A stretch of 64,000 nt of DNA from Chryseotalea sanaruensis (lineage in GTDB: Bacteria > Bacteroidota > Bacteroidia > Cytophagales > Cyclobacteriaceae): positions 799,402 to 863,401 of the forward strand of contig NZ_BHXQ01000001.1 in assembly GCF_003990915.1 (NCBI RefSeq), in the 5' to 3' direction. The notes below the pieces were generated by a model. The model searched no databases. It saw nothing but the letters and a program-made list of their open reading frames with translations, and was not told where the DNA came from. Numbering within the stretch: position 1 is the stretch's first letter; the number at the start of each line of letters is the position of its first letter. Positions 34,944-42,877 of this stretch are shown here, one piece after another. The translations under genes and the position numbers were made by a program.

Positions 34944-35059
34944 CCTTGAAATAGCTGTTACTAAAATAAAACCATTACAATTTTATCATATCATATCAAG
35001 TTTAGCTCACAAAACGCACTTGACTAAAAAGTATTACTACCTTAAAAAGGTAAAAGATT

Positions 35060-35079
35060 ATATGTCAATCTGGACATAT
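35060..35079. promoter_or_regulatory. Palindrome upstream of the antitoxin remnant (candidate operator)
   Basis: Perfect 7-bp arms ATATGTC / GACATAT around a 6-bp centre, 43 bp upstream of a 40-codon frame resembling an XRE-type antitoxin N-terminus. Such antitoxins usually bind palindromes in their own promoters. Confidence 0.35.
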
Positions 35080-35121
35080 GTCTAATATTCATAACAGTAT
35101 TAATATTCCGTTTCTTAAGAA

Positions 35122-35244
35122 ATGAATAGTGCAAAGAAAAAACGGCTTGAAGCAAAAGGTTGGAAAGTTGGCAGTGCAGCAGAATTCCTGAATCTATCTT
35201 CTAAAGAAGCCTCTTATGTTGAGCTTAAAAGAAAATCTAGATAG
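35122..35244 (+). pseudogene. Truncated XRE-family antitoxin-like gene (40 codons)
   Basis: The frame starts MNSAKKKRLEAKGWKVGSAA and continues EFLNLSSKEASYVELKRKSR before a stop. This closely follows the N-terminal segment of XRE-family antitoxins (KRLEAKGW(K/R)VG(S/T)AAEFL.LS..E.A.VEL), but the helix-turn-helix that normally follows is missing. No toxin gene is recognisable upstream or downstream, so this is probably a remnant of a lost toxin-antitoxin pair. Confidence 0.5.
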
Positions 35245-35303
35245 AACGTGATAGGAATGTTGGCAACCTAAATAGGTAACTCACTCGAGTTTGGGCATAA
35301 CTA

Positions 35304-35338
35304 GTTGAAGAAGCGAAATATCAATTCGCTACTTCAAC
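35304..35338 (-). other. Long hairpin at the 3' end of the helicase gene
   Basis: Arms GTTGAAG-A-AGCGAA (35304 onward) and TTCGCT-A-CTTCAAC (to 35338) pair over 13 bp with a single A/A mismatch and a 7-nt loop. It covers the last four codons and the stop of the helicase gene. There is no T run, so it may stabilise the mRNA end rather than terminate. Confidence 0.5.
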
Positions 35339-36646
35339 CTTTACTTTAATATTTTTTAGTTTTTCTTGCTGTATTGCCTCCAGCACCTTTTTCACCAAGG
35401 GTCGCTTTATAGATACATAAGAAGCATAGTCAAGTGGCATGATCAACCCAATGTCATCTCCTGTAATTCCGCCTTTTTTTGTCAAAAAGCCAACAATGTC
35501 ACCCTTACTCACTTTATCTTTTTTGCCTGCGCTTATGTATAAACACGCATAGGCAGGTGGTGGTGGCAGTTTCAAAGTTTTGGGTACGGGTATGGTTTCA
35601 ATCTTTTGCGTGAGGTATTCAGGTAATGATTCATCATCGGCAAGAATCAAATACGCTTCGCCATGCGCATGCATACGTGCTGTCCTTCCATTTCGGTGAA
35701 TGAATGCATCTTCTTTCGGAGGTAATTGATAATGAACAACATGTTTAATGTCCGGAATATCCAGTCCGCGTGAAGCCAGGTCAGTTGAAATTAAAACATT
35801 GTGTGCCCCACCCCTGAACCGGATCAGGTTTTTCTCACGATCAATCTGTTCCATTGCACCATGGAATGTGCCATGTTCAAAATTCTTGCTCTTAAACAGC
35901 ATACTGATTCTTTCTACGGCTTCGCGATGGTTACAAAAGACAAGGCACACCTCCTGGTTAAAACTGGCTACCAGTTTCATCAGCGCATCAACTTTATCTG
36001 TGCTATTGGTGTGGAGTACTTTTAATTCAAGCTTAGGGTCCGGAACGGAAGTCAAATAATCAATCGTGTTCAGTCGCTTAAAAGGAAGAAAATCCGGTAG
36101 CGCTCCCTGATTAGTAGCAGAGGTTAGTATATGTTGCTGACGTTGGTTCAATGACTTGAATAGGATGTCCAGCTGATCATGAAAGCCCATCTGCAAAGAT
36201 TTATCAAACTCATCAAGCACTACAATCCTGACACCTGATGGATCAAATGATTTACGATCGATATGATCTGCTAGTCTGCCCGGTGTTGCAATAATTACTG
36301 CTGGTGCTTCACTCAGGCTATTCTGTTCCACTTGAAAATCATGACCTCCATAACAGCAGGTAACTTTATAAGAAGTCTTCATTGCTCTGAAAACCTGTTC
36401 GATCTGTAATGCCAGCTCACGCGATGGCGCAACAATAATCGCTTGCACCAACTTATCCTTAGCGGAAAGCTTGCTAAACACAGCGGTTAGAAATGCCAGC
36501 GTTTTTCCAGAGCCTGTTGGTGCTAAAAGCATAAGATTCGTACCCGGTTCGGCCTTTTCAATCAGCTCAAGCTGCATTGGATTAAAGGCTGGTATGGACA
36601 AATTGGCTAAGAAATCGCTATAAAGTGTATTAAGGTTGGGCTGCAT
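35321..36646 (-). CDS. DEAD-box-type RNA helicase (DEFD variant) with DbpA-like RNA-binding domain
   Basis: 441 residues. RecA-like domain 1 has Walker A APTGSGKT (~40-47), motif Ia PSRELALQIEQ, TPGRLADH, and motif II as D145-E-F-D148 instead of DEAD. Motif III is TSATN. Domain 2 has VLISTDLASRGLDIPD and HRNGRTAR. The C-terminal ~75 residues (LYISAGKKDKVSKGDIVGFLTKKGGITGDDIGLI and following) match the DbpA-type RRM that targets some helicases to 23S rRNA, so a role in ribosome assembly is likely. DEFD is a known minor variant in this clade rather than a defect, as far as I can judge. Confidence 0.9.
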   Translation of the reverse strand: MQPNLNTLYSDFLANLSIPAFNPMQLELIEKAEPGTNLMLLAPTGSGKTLAFLTAVFSKLSAKDKLVQAIIVAPSRELALQIEQVFRAMKTSYKVTCCYGGHDFQVEQNSLSEAPAVIIATPGRLADHIDRKSFDPSGVRIVVLDEFDKSLQMGFHDQLDILFKSLNQRQQHILTSATNQGALPDFLPFKRLNTIDYLTSVPDPKLELKVLHTNSTDKVDALMKLVASFNQEVCLVFCNHREAVERISMLFKSKNFEHGTFHGAMEQIDREKNLIRFRGGAHNVLISTDLASRGLDIPDIKHVVHYQLPPKEDAFIHRNGRTARMHAHGEAYLILADDESLPEYLTQKIETIPVPKTLKLPPPPAYACLYISAGKKDKVSKGDIVGFLTKKGGITGDDIGLIMPLDYASYVSIKRPLVKKVLEAIQQEKLKNIKVKVEVAN

Positions 36647-36741
36647 GGTGCAAAGATAGGGCTATAGCCATTGGGATACTATTGTGAATGTTGGTACAAC
36701 GCTTTTGGCAGTGCAGCTATGCCTTTACAAAACACCTTCTG

Positions 36742-36762
36742 GTCTTAGCGTCTCGCTAAGAC
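36742..36762 (-). repeat. Hairpin repeat copy 3 (T-A variant, loop TCT)
   Basis: Perfect 9-bp stem GTCTTAGCG / CGCTAAGAC. Compared with copies 1, 2 and 5, one C-G pair of the stem is T-A, so the pairing is kept. The loop orientation is opposite. Confidence 0.85.
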
Positions 36763-36797
36763 TTCCTTGCAATACGCACTCAAGACCATATCAAGGA

Positions 36798-36816
36798 TCG
36801 TAGCGAGACGCTACGA
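36798..36816 (+). repeat. Hairpin repeat copy 4 (loop AGA)
   Basis: Perfect 8-bp stem TCGTAGCG / CGCTACGA, loop AGA; the outermost pair is broken. Lies 36 bp from copy 3 in inverted orientation. Nothing else was seen in 36647-36941. Confidence 0.85.
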
Positions 36817-36941
36817 CCTTAACTATAATTCTGTCAATCAATAACAACGCTACAATTTATTTCTAAAACAAAAATAATCTCTTGCGCTACTGCATCTTAA
36901 AATAAGATATAAAAAATGATACGTTATGTAGCCTTTTCAAG

Positions 36942-36964
36942 GGTCGTAGCGAGACGCTACGACC
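36942..36964 (+). repeat. Hairpin repeat copy 5 (loop AGA)
   Basis: Perfect 10-bp stem GGTCGTAGCG / CGCTACGACC, loop AGA, followed by AGTGTG as in copies 1 and 2. It overlaps the 3' end of the 36957-37643 gene and supplies its TAG stop codon. Confidence 0.9.
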
Positions 36965-37643
36965 AGTGTGGGGAGCCTTTATTTTCAAAATATTGCTTAA
37001 TCTTCTGCATATCATCGAGGAGATAAGTGTTTCCAGCATACAGTTCTTCCAACCTTCGTAATAACTTCTCAATATCTGAGTCATTCAACAAATAGGAAGC
37101 TGCTACACAGCTTAAAACTTCTCTTTTCCCAATGATCTTCTTGACTTTTTCATTTTTGAAAAATAAGTCAGATAAATATTTGTAAATCCCCTGAAGAGAA
37201 TTCACTTTCTCAAAGAACGGTAACCCCACTTTCTCCATGTAATTCACATGATCAGCAACTAGTTTGCTTAAATCACTTTCTTGGTCAACTTTATAAGTAG
37301 TACCGTTATCAACATCATCTTCATTGTCTCCTAGGTAATCGTATTCATGAACCCCAAATTCTTGTGCAAGCCGACAACCTGCAAGCCGACAAATTGTAAG
37401 ACCAAATTTCTTCTCCTCAAACACCAACTGTAAAGTGTTTTGTACAATGTCCTCTACGACACATAACGAGGGGTTAAAATAAATGTAGTCAATGTTTTTT
37501 GCTGACACCCCCCATTCAACTTCGAATCCATCCTTTTTAAAAACTCCATTTGTTTTGCTAAGTTTAAAACCCTTCGATTCGTAAAAAAACAATAGTGCCT
37601 CATGAACCTTTGCTCTTAATCTCTTTTGTTCTGTACTGTTCAT
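36957..37643 (-). CDS. Unrecognised protein in hairpin-flanked pair (second gene)
   Basis: 228 residues, no recognised family. Mostly helical and charged, without signal peptide or membrane segment, so probably cytoplasmic. The first ~60 residues (KVHEALLFFYESKGFKLSKTNGVFKKDGFEVEWG) look like a small alpha/beta domain. Later there is an acidic loop (GDNEDDVDNGTTYKVDQESD) and a helical C-terminus (SDIEKLLRRLEELYAGNTYLLDDMQKIKQYFENKG). It starts at the TAATG junction with the gene before it (1-bp overlap), so the two are translationally coupled. Its stop codon comes from hairpin copy 5, so the C-terminus may be shortened. A defence or toxin-antitoxin-like role is only a guess. Confidence 0.6.
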   Translation of the reverse strand: MNSTEQKRLRAKVHEALLFFYESKGFKLSKTNGVFKKDGFEVEWGVSAKNIDYIYFNPSLCVVEDIVQNTLQLVFEEKKFGLTICRLAGCRLAQEFGVHEYDYLGDNEDDVDNGTTYKVDQESDLSKLVADHVNYMEKVGLPFFEKVNSLQGIYKYLSDLFFKNEKVKKIIGKREVLSCVAASYLLNDSDIEKLLRRLEELYAGNTYLLDDMQKIKQYFENKGSPHWS

Positions 37644-37960
37644 TAGTCAAAAAGATTGATTACTTCCTTAACTATACTAATATCATCCGCAGCACTGCCA
37701 AATATTTTCAATGAACCTATTTGATTTGCAGGAATGGTAAAACTTCCATTTATAAAATCATCTGCATTGATATCAAAATCTCGGTAAATAGCTCTTAATT
37801 TATCAGGATCAGATGCCTTTATTTTTAAATCTTTTCCTTTCATAATTGGGAAAACGGTTTTTTGATTAGTGGTTGCAGCTTCTAACCAGTCGTAGGACCA
37901 ATTTTTATCTTGTGTAGAAAACGTAGCATCTCCCAAATGAAACAAGCCATCATCTCCCAC
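37643..37960 (-). CDS. Unrecognised protein in hairpin-flanked pair (first gene, possibly 5' truncated)
   Basis: 105 residues, no recognised family. There is no in-frame ATG near the 5' end: the best start is GTG at 37960, immediately next to hairpin copy 6, and the frame stays open through the hairpin to a stop at 38000-38002. The gene has therefore probably lost its true N-terminus. The sequence has beta-type strands and an acidic end (FDINADDFINGSFTIPANQIG, AADDISIVKEVINLFD). Coupled by TAATG to the gene after it. Confidence 0.5.
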   Translation of the reverse strand: MGDDGLFHLGDATFSTQDKNWSYDWLEAATTNQKTVFPIMKGKDLKIKASDPDKLRAIYRDFDINADDFINGSFTIPANQIGSLKIFGSAADDISIVKEVINLFD

Positions 37961-37962
37961 TA

Positions 37963-37983
37963 GTCTTAGCGTCTCGCTAAGAC
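37963..37983 (-). repeat. Hairpin repeat copy 6 (T-A variant, loop TCT)
   Basis: Perfect 9-bp stem GTCTTAGCG / CGCTAAGAC, same as copy 3. Copies 5 and 6, in opposite orientation, bracket the two genes between 36957 and 37960. It lies in the short gap behind the molybdenum-enzyme gene. Confidence 0.85.
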
Positions 37984-38007
37984 CTACAAGCTTGACCTTT
38001 TACCGTA

Positions 38008-40224
38008 CTAACCCAGCAAAACCTTATCCGGAGTAATAGGCAAATTGCGTAAGCGCTTACCCGTTGCGTTATAAATGGCATTGGCTATAGCAGCTGCACA
38101 TCCTATTATACCTACTTCACCTAATCCCTTAGAACCCATTTGATTGATGTTGGGATCTGGCTTGTCAATGAAGGAAACCTCGATGATGGGAGCATCTGCA
38201 TTAACAGCGAAGTGATAACCTGCAAGATCATTTCCTAAAAGACTGCCAAACTTAACATCAGCCTGTTGCTCTTCCATTAAGGCCATACCAATGCCACCAA
38301 CCGCAGCTCCTGAAACCTGGTTGGCAGCAGGTTTCTCATTAATAATTTTTCCTCCATCTGCTACACACACCATGCGATCAACTTTCACTTTGCCTGTTTT
38401 ACTGTGGACGCGAACGATGCAAAAATGTGCGGCTGATGAACAGAAGGCAAATTGCTGACGCTCTTCACCCGGAGCTGACGTAGCTTCTGCTTCAATGGTA
38501 GGCTCATCTACTTTCTTCCACAAGTCTGCGTAGCTAATAAATTGTGCATTGGCTTGCTTGTATGAAATTCCGTTTTCTGAAAGCAAAATATCGGCAGCAG
38601 CTGCATCTTTGTATTGAGCATTAATTGCAGCTGCATAAGTAGCAAGCTTTTGTTTCAACAAGGTGGCAGCATCCATCACAGCACCGCCTAAAGAAGCAAG
38701 TCCGGTGCTACCCCCCTGACTGGGAGCCGGAGGTAAATTTGAATTACCTAGCTCAACCTTGATTTTGTTTTTCGGCATACCCAGACTTTCGTGGGCAAGG
38801 TTTTGCATCGCGGTTCCTGTTCCTGTTCCAATATCAGTCATAGCAGTACGAACGATTATTGTTCCGCTTTTATCCAGCACAATGGAAGCACTCGCCTGGG
38901 TTCTTCCTGATGTCCACATGCCAATAGCCATACCGTAGCCGATTTGCCAATCGCCTTCAGTAACCTGACCAGGTGTTTGTTTTCGGTTTTTCCAGTTGAT
39001 TTTCGTAGCCCCTTGTTCCAGACATTCATCAATGAAATGCGTTGACCAGGGTTTACCCGATTCCGGATCATTCTTTAGCGCGATATTTTTCAGTCGTAAA
39101 GCAATCGGATCTTCATTCAGCTTATAGCTAAGTTCATCGATAGCACTTTCTATGGCGAAGTCACCTGTGCAATCGCCCGGCCCGCGCATCCAGGTAGGTG
39201 TACCTAAATTTAATGGAACAATCGCTGACTCCGTTTTTAAGTTTTTAAAATCATAAACAAGGCGCGCAATACGGGTAATGTTCTCGTTAAAGTTTTCAAA
39301 CACTGAAGTAGTATGCTTCGCCTGGTGGATCATGCCTGAAAATTTACCACTGCTATCCGCGCCAAGCTTAATTTTCTGCCACGATTCAGGACGATAGCCA
39401 ACGAGCGAAAACATTTGCGGCCGTGTTAGCATAAGCTTAACAGGGCGTTTCACTTGTAGTGAGGCCATCACAGCCATTAACGTATTGGACCAAACCCGTA
39501 AACCAGAGCCAAATCCCCCACCCACAAATTCACTGATAACTTCTACGTTTTCTCTTGGTATAGAAAACAATCCGCTTATAACGCGTTGCACTGAATTTAC
39601 ACCTTGCGTTTTTTCATATAACTTCACTTTGTTGTCACCCACCCATTCAGCAATGGTGGCATGCATCTCCATAGGATTATGCACTTCTTCTTTAATCGTA
39701 TACTCTGCTTCAACTATATGTATAGCATTCGACCATTCATCAACTGTGCCTCGCTCCTTCCCTGCTGCCTTTAACGGTATACTAGGATGTGTTTTTACAA
39801 AGTCAACATTAAAAACCTCTGCTGTATAATCGGCAGTAATCAGTGAAGCAGCGTACGTTGCTTCTTCCAATGATTCAGCAACAACAAGTGCAATGGGCTG
39901 GCCCTTAAAATAAATTTTATCGGTATAAAAAACTGGTAACCCAACTCTGGATTCTCTTATTTTTGTTTCATCTGCAAATCCCGGAACAACAGGTTTATTC
40001 TGGTGGTAAAGAATATCAATTACGCCAGTGGCCCGCTTTGCCTTGTCAACCTGTATGGCCTTAATTGTTCCAGCCGGAATGCTACTGGTTACCAACACGG
40101 CATAGCATACACCAGGTACTGTGTACTCTGCTGCGTACTTCCCTTTACCTGTTACTTTAGCGATGGCTTCTACGCGTCCTTCGGCTGGCATTAAAGTGCT
40201 TAGTTCATTATCAAAGAATTCCAT
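38008..40224 (-). CDS. paoC: Aldehyde oxidoreductase molybdenum-binding subunit (PaoC/YagR-type)
   Basis: 738 residues of the xanthine dehydrogenase family large subunit. It oxidises aldehydes or related substrates at a molybdopterin cofactor. Molybdopterin-binding segments are visible (EFVGGGFGSGL, WMRGPGDCTGDFAIESAIDELSY, GTGTGTAMQNLAHESLG, QGGSTGLASLGGAV), and the catalytic glutamate lies in GSKGLGEVGI (Glu703). The GPGDCTGDFAIES segment matches the PaoC type. It has no export signal of its own; in PaoABC the complex is carried to the periplasm by the Tat signal on the iron-sulfur subunit. The gene lies 9 bp after paoB. A PaoD-type cofactor-insertion chaperone gene is not seen nearby. Confidence 0.88.
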   Translation of the reverse strand: MEFFDNELSTLMPAEGRVEAIAKVTGKGKYAAEYTVPGVCYAVLVTSSIPAGTIKAIQVDKAKRATGVIDILYHQNKPVVPGFADETKIRESRVGLPVFYTDKIYFKGQPIALVVAESLEEATYAASLITADYTAEVFNVDFVKTHPSIPLKAAGKERGTVDEWSNAIHIVEAEYTIKEEVHNPMEMHATIAEWVGDNKVKLYEKTQGVNSVQRVISGLFSIPRENVEVISEFVGGGFGSGLRVWSNTLMAVMASLQVKRPVKLMLTRPQMFSLVGYRPESWQKIKLGADSSGKFSGMIHQAKHTTSVFENFNENITRIARLVYDFKNLKTESAIVPLNLGTPTWMRGPGDCTGDFAIESAIDELSYKLNEDPIALRLKNIALKNDPESGKPWSTHFIDECLEQGATKINWKNRKQTPGQVTEGDWQIGYGMAIGMWTSGRTQASASIVLDKSGTIIVRTAMTDIGTGTGTAMQNLAHESLGMPKNKIKVELGNSNLPPAPSQGGSTGLASLGGAVMDAATLLKQKLATYAAAINAQYKDAAAADILLSENGISYKQANAQFISYADLWKKVDEPTIEAEATSAPGEERQQFAFCSSAAHFCIVRVHSKTGKVKVDRMVCVADGGKIINEKPAANQVSGAAVGGIGMALMEEQQADVKFGSLLGNDLAGYHFAVNADAPIIEVSFIDKPDPNINQMGSKGLGEVGIIGCAAAIANAIYNATGKRLRNLPITPDKVLLG

Positions 40225-40233
40225 AAAGTCGGT

Positions 40234-41208
40234 CTAGGCAGTTAAACAATTTTGTAATGCAACTTCAATTGCTCCTTTAAGCATAGGCACTTTAAATGCG
40301 TTGCCCTCAAGTGGCTTGGTCTGCTCAGCAGCGATCCGTGCAGCTTCTTGAAAATTGGCAGTATTGGCTTCTTTACCTTTCAGGAAATTCTCTGCATCTG
40401 ACCATCGCCAGGGTTTATGCGCCACACCACCCGAAGCTAACCGGGCATCAACAATGCGATTATTCTCAAGGTGCAATGCGGCCGCCACAGATACTAAAGC
40501 AAATGCATACGAATCGCGATCCCTGAGTTTGAGATAAGCATAATGCTTATTGAAAGGATTCACAGGAACTTCAATTGCCGTGATGATAGCATTGGCCGGA
40601 AGATTATTGTCCTGGTGTGGTGTATTACCTGGCAAGCGATGAAAATCCTTGAATGGAATAATACGTTCCTTTTGATTTTTCTCTACCACTTTAACGGAAG
40701 CATCTAAGGCAACTAATGCAATGCAAAGATCAGAAGGATGAACAGCAACGCAATCTTCACTCCAACCCACTATTGCACTCATGCGATTATTTCCATGAAG
40801 CGCACTGCAGCCGCTTCCTGGTTCTCTTTTATTACAAGGCATATCCACATCATAAAAATAGACACATCGGGTACGTTGCAGTAAATTACCACCCGTGGAA
40901 GCCATGTTTCGAATTTGCGGAGAAGCTCCTGCTAGTATTGCTTTTGCGATTAAAGGATACTTCGTTAGAATTTCATTGTCTAAAGTAAGTGTGCTGTTGC
41001 GAACCATCGCACCAATTTGTACTCCGGTTTTGAGTGGTTTGATGGATGATGATATCGTTGTTATGTCTACTAACATCTCTGGCTGAGCGATGTGCTTCTT
41101 CATCAGATCAAGCAGGTTTGTACCACCGGCTATATATTGCCCTGTATCTTCCTTTTTGGTTATGCCGTCCTTGACAGTTGTAACCTTGGTAAAATTGAAT
41201 GGTCTCAT
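40234..41208 (-). CDS. paoB: Aldehyde oxidoreductase FAD-binding subunit (PaoB/YagS-type)
   Basis: 324 residues of the molybdopterin dehydrogenase FAD-binding family. FAD-binding motifs YIAGGTNLLDLMK and ASTGGNLLQRTRC are clear. Between them and the C-terminal domain it has Cys residues in TRCVYFYDVDMPCNKREPGSGC, the extra [4Fe-4S] motif found in PaoB but not in plain xanthine dehydrogenase FAD subunits. The subunit passes electrons from the iron-sulfur centres to an external acceptor. It overlaps the end of paoA by 4 bp (ATGA), indicating coupled translation. Confidence 0.88.
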   Translation of the reverse strand: MRPFNFTKVTTVKDGITKKEDTGQYIAGGTNLLDLMKKHIAQPEMLVDITTISSSIKPLKTGVQIGAMVRNSTLTLDNEILTKYPLIAKAILAGASPQIRNMASTGGNLLQRTRCVYFYDVDMPCNKREPGSGCSALHGNNRMSAIVGWSEDCVAVHPSDLCIALVALDASVKVVEKNQKERIIPFKDFHRLPGNTPHQDNNLPANAIITAIEVPVNPFNKHYAYLKLRDRDSYAFALVSVAAALHLENNRIVDARLASGGVAHKPWRWSDAENFLKGKEANTANFQEAARIAAEQTKPLEGNAFKVPMLKGAIEVALQNCLTA

Positions 41209-41792
41209 TTGGCAACTTTTTGAATAGCTTCTACAATTCCGTTATAAGCACCGCAGCGACATAGATTGCCACTCATGAATTCCTTTATTTCAGCAACCGA
41301 TTTAGTGTGTCCTTCATTTACACAAGCTACTGCCGACATAATCTGCCCAGGTGTACAATAGCCGCATTGGAACCCATCGCATTCAATAAAAGCTTGCTGC
41401 ATTGGATGTAGTTTTTCACCATCGGCAAGGCCTTCAATGGTGGTTACTGTTTTACCTGGCAACATGGCAGTAAGTGTTAGGCAGCTAAGTACACGTTGAC
41501 CATCTACATGAACTGTACATGCGCCACATTGACCATGGTCACATCCTTTTTTTGTACCTGTAAGCTGCAGTTCTTCGCGCAACAGATCTAACAAGGTGCT
41601 GCGCGTATCCGCTGTTACCTTATAAGGCTGTTTGTTTATGGTTAAGGTGGTTGGTAATGTTTCCTTTGGTGGAACAAGGAAGCTCTTAACATCCTGATAA
41701 AAAGCGTGTACCGTTGAGGGTACGGCAGCCAGCGCAACAAATGCACCGGACACTTTAAGGAAAAAGCGCCTGCTGAGAGTTTGTTCATTCAT
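41205..41792 (-). CDS. paoA: Aldehyde oxidoreductase [2Fe-2S] subunit with Tat signal (PaoA/YagT-type)
   Basis: 195 residues. The N-terminus has a twin-arginine signal (SRRFFLKVSGAFVALAAVPSTVHA), so the enzyme is expected in the periplasm. The first [2Fe-2S] cluster ligands are in CDHGQCGAC with C in VLSCL; the second are in CDGFQCGYCTPGQ and NLCRCGAYNGI. First gene of the paoABC operon, read divergently from a Crp-family regulator gene 186 bp away, which may control it (inference from position). A candidate promoter lies just upstream. Confidence 0.9.
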   Translation of the reverse strand: MNEQTLSRRFFLKVSGAFVALAAVPSTVHAFYQDVKSFLVPPKETLPTTLTINKQPYKVTADTRSTLLDLLREELQLTGTKKGCDHGQCGACTVHVDGQRVLSCLTLTAMLPGKTVTTIEGLADGEKLHPMQQAFIECDGFQCGYCTPGQIMSAVACVNEGHTKSVAEIKEFMSGNLCRCGAYNGIVEAIQKVAK

Positions 41793-41810
41793 ATAAAGAT
41801 GCGTTTACAC

Positions 41811-41843
41811 TAAAACTAGTCAACCTAACCCATATTTGACAAA
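41811..41843 (-). promoter_or_regulatory. Candidate promoter of paoABC
   Basis: Minus strand: TTTG (41840-41843), 21-bp spacer, TAGTTTTA (41811-41818), one mismatch from TAnnTTTG. It lies 19 bp before the start codon, in the gap shared with the divergent regulator gene. Confidence 0.4.
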
Positions 41844-41978
41844 CCAGCCATCAATTTAGTGTCATTCAAAATAGTCTTCTTTAAAATGAATTGATGAAAT
41901 GTGTATTGTAACTGGCTTGAGAAGAATCTAAAAGTCCTAACTTTCCGTTAGTAAGCTAAAAACTCAAATAGGTACCTT

Positions 41979-42563
41979 ATGGAAGAAAAGCTTTTTGAAT
42001 TCATTGCACAGTATATGCCGCTTAAAGACGAGGAAAAGCAAGCCCTCATCGACTTGAATATTTTCAAGTACTACACGCGGGGCACTATTCTGCTTCATGA
42101 AGGAGAAATCTCTGATATTGGGTATTTCGTAATGGAAGGAATGATCCGATGCTATTATGTTATTGATGGAGAAGAAAAATCAACGGCCTTTTACACAGAA
42201 ATGGAAGGCCTCAATCCCATTTGTAGCATTAACAAGAAACCATCCGCCTATTTTGTTTCCTGTGTAGAAGACTCTATTCTCGTTGTTGCTAATTCTGAAA
42301 TGGAGAATATAATGTTTGAAAAATTCCCTAGGTTTCAGATCCTATGTCGAATTATGGCAGAAGAGCTGTTGGCAAAAAATAAGGTTGAATTTGACGATTT
42401 CAAGACCTCTACACCCGAACAGCGCTATTTAAATTTACTTCACTTAAGACCTGATCTGCTTCAAAGAGTGCCACAATACCAATTAGCGAGTTACCTCGGT
42501 GTAACGCCTCAATCCCTCAGCAGAATGAGAGGTCGTTTAACAGAAAAGGAAAGGGCAAACTAA
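41979..42563 (+). CDS. Crp/Fnr-family transcription regulator
   Basis: 194 residues. The N-terminal half is a cyclic-nucleotide-binding-type beta-roll (YYTRGTILLHEGEISDIGYFVMEGMIRCYY, STAFYTEMEG). The C-terminus has a winged helix-turn-helix (TPEQRYLNLLHLRPDLLQRVPQYQLASYLGVTPQSLSRMRGRL, in pieces). No cysteine cluster for an iron-sulfur centre is seen, so an Fnr-type oxygen sensor is unlikely. Bacteroidota have many such regulators with unknown ligands. It is divergent from paoABC and is the obvious candidate regulator of that operon. A small CTAAC / GTTAG repeat lies 28 bp before its start. Confidence 0.85.
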   Translation: MEEKLFEFIAQYMPLKDEEKQALIDLNIFKYYTRGTILLHEGEISDIGYFVMEGMIRCYYVIDGEEKSTAFYTEMEGLNPICSINKKPSAYFVSCVEDSILVVANSEMENIMFEKFPRFQILCRIMAEELLAKNKVEFDDFKTSTPEQRYLNLLHLRPDLLQRVPQYQLASYLGVTPQSLSRMRGRLTEKERAN

Positions 42564-42877
42564 TCTTCAACCTTCAAAAATCATTGCTTTGCAAACAGGT
42601 CATAGTTGTGCATTGAGTCTTGTCTTGTAATTATAATATTTGACTTATCCAACCGGATAGCTTTTACTATTTTCTTTATTTTCCAATCACTTCCTGATCA
42701 TGAAAAAAATTGAAAAAAAACAGTTAAATGAAGCGTGATCTCTACTTGGCCAACTCCTTTATTAACTTTAGTTAACGACTCACTGGTAAACATCCCGCTA
42801 CTTTGTAAAAAACTAAAGGCACAAAGAGTCTGCACCTTTGCCTTAATAATTAAAATGAGCAACATTTAATTATCTCC
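42564..42877. other. Intergenic stretch, no gene seen
   Basis: AT-rich. It includes a 12-codon frame at 42700 (MKKIEKKQLNEA) that is too short to support. TTTG-type elements occur near 42815, but no well-spaced TAnnTTTG partner was found. Confidence 0.45.

Noticed and set aside
34819..35085. An 88-codon plus-strand frame
   Set aside because: It crosses the GC-rich dispersed repeat and reads as low-quality protein sequence.
36651..36658. Exact TAnnTTTG match on the minus strand just before the helicase start
   Set aside because: There is no TTTG at the usual upstream spacing, and it would imply a leaderless transcript; a chance match is likely.
42700..42738. Twelve-codon frame MKKIEKKQLNEA
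   Set aside because: Too short and low-complexity to support as a gene.
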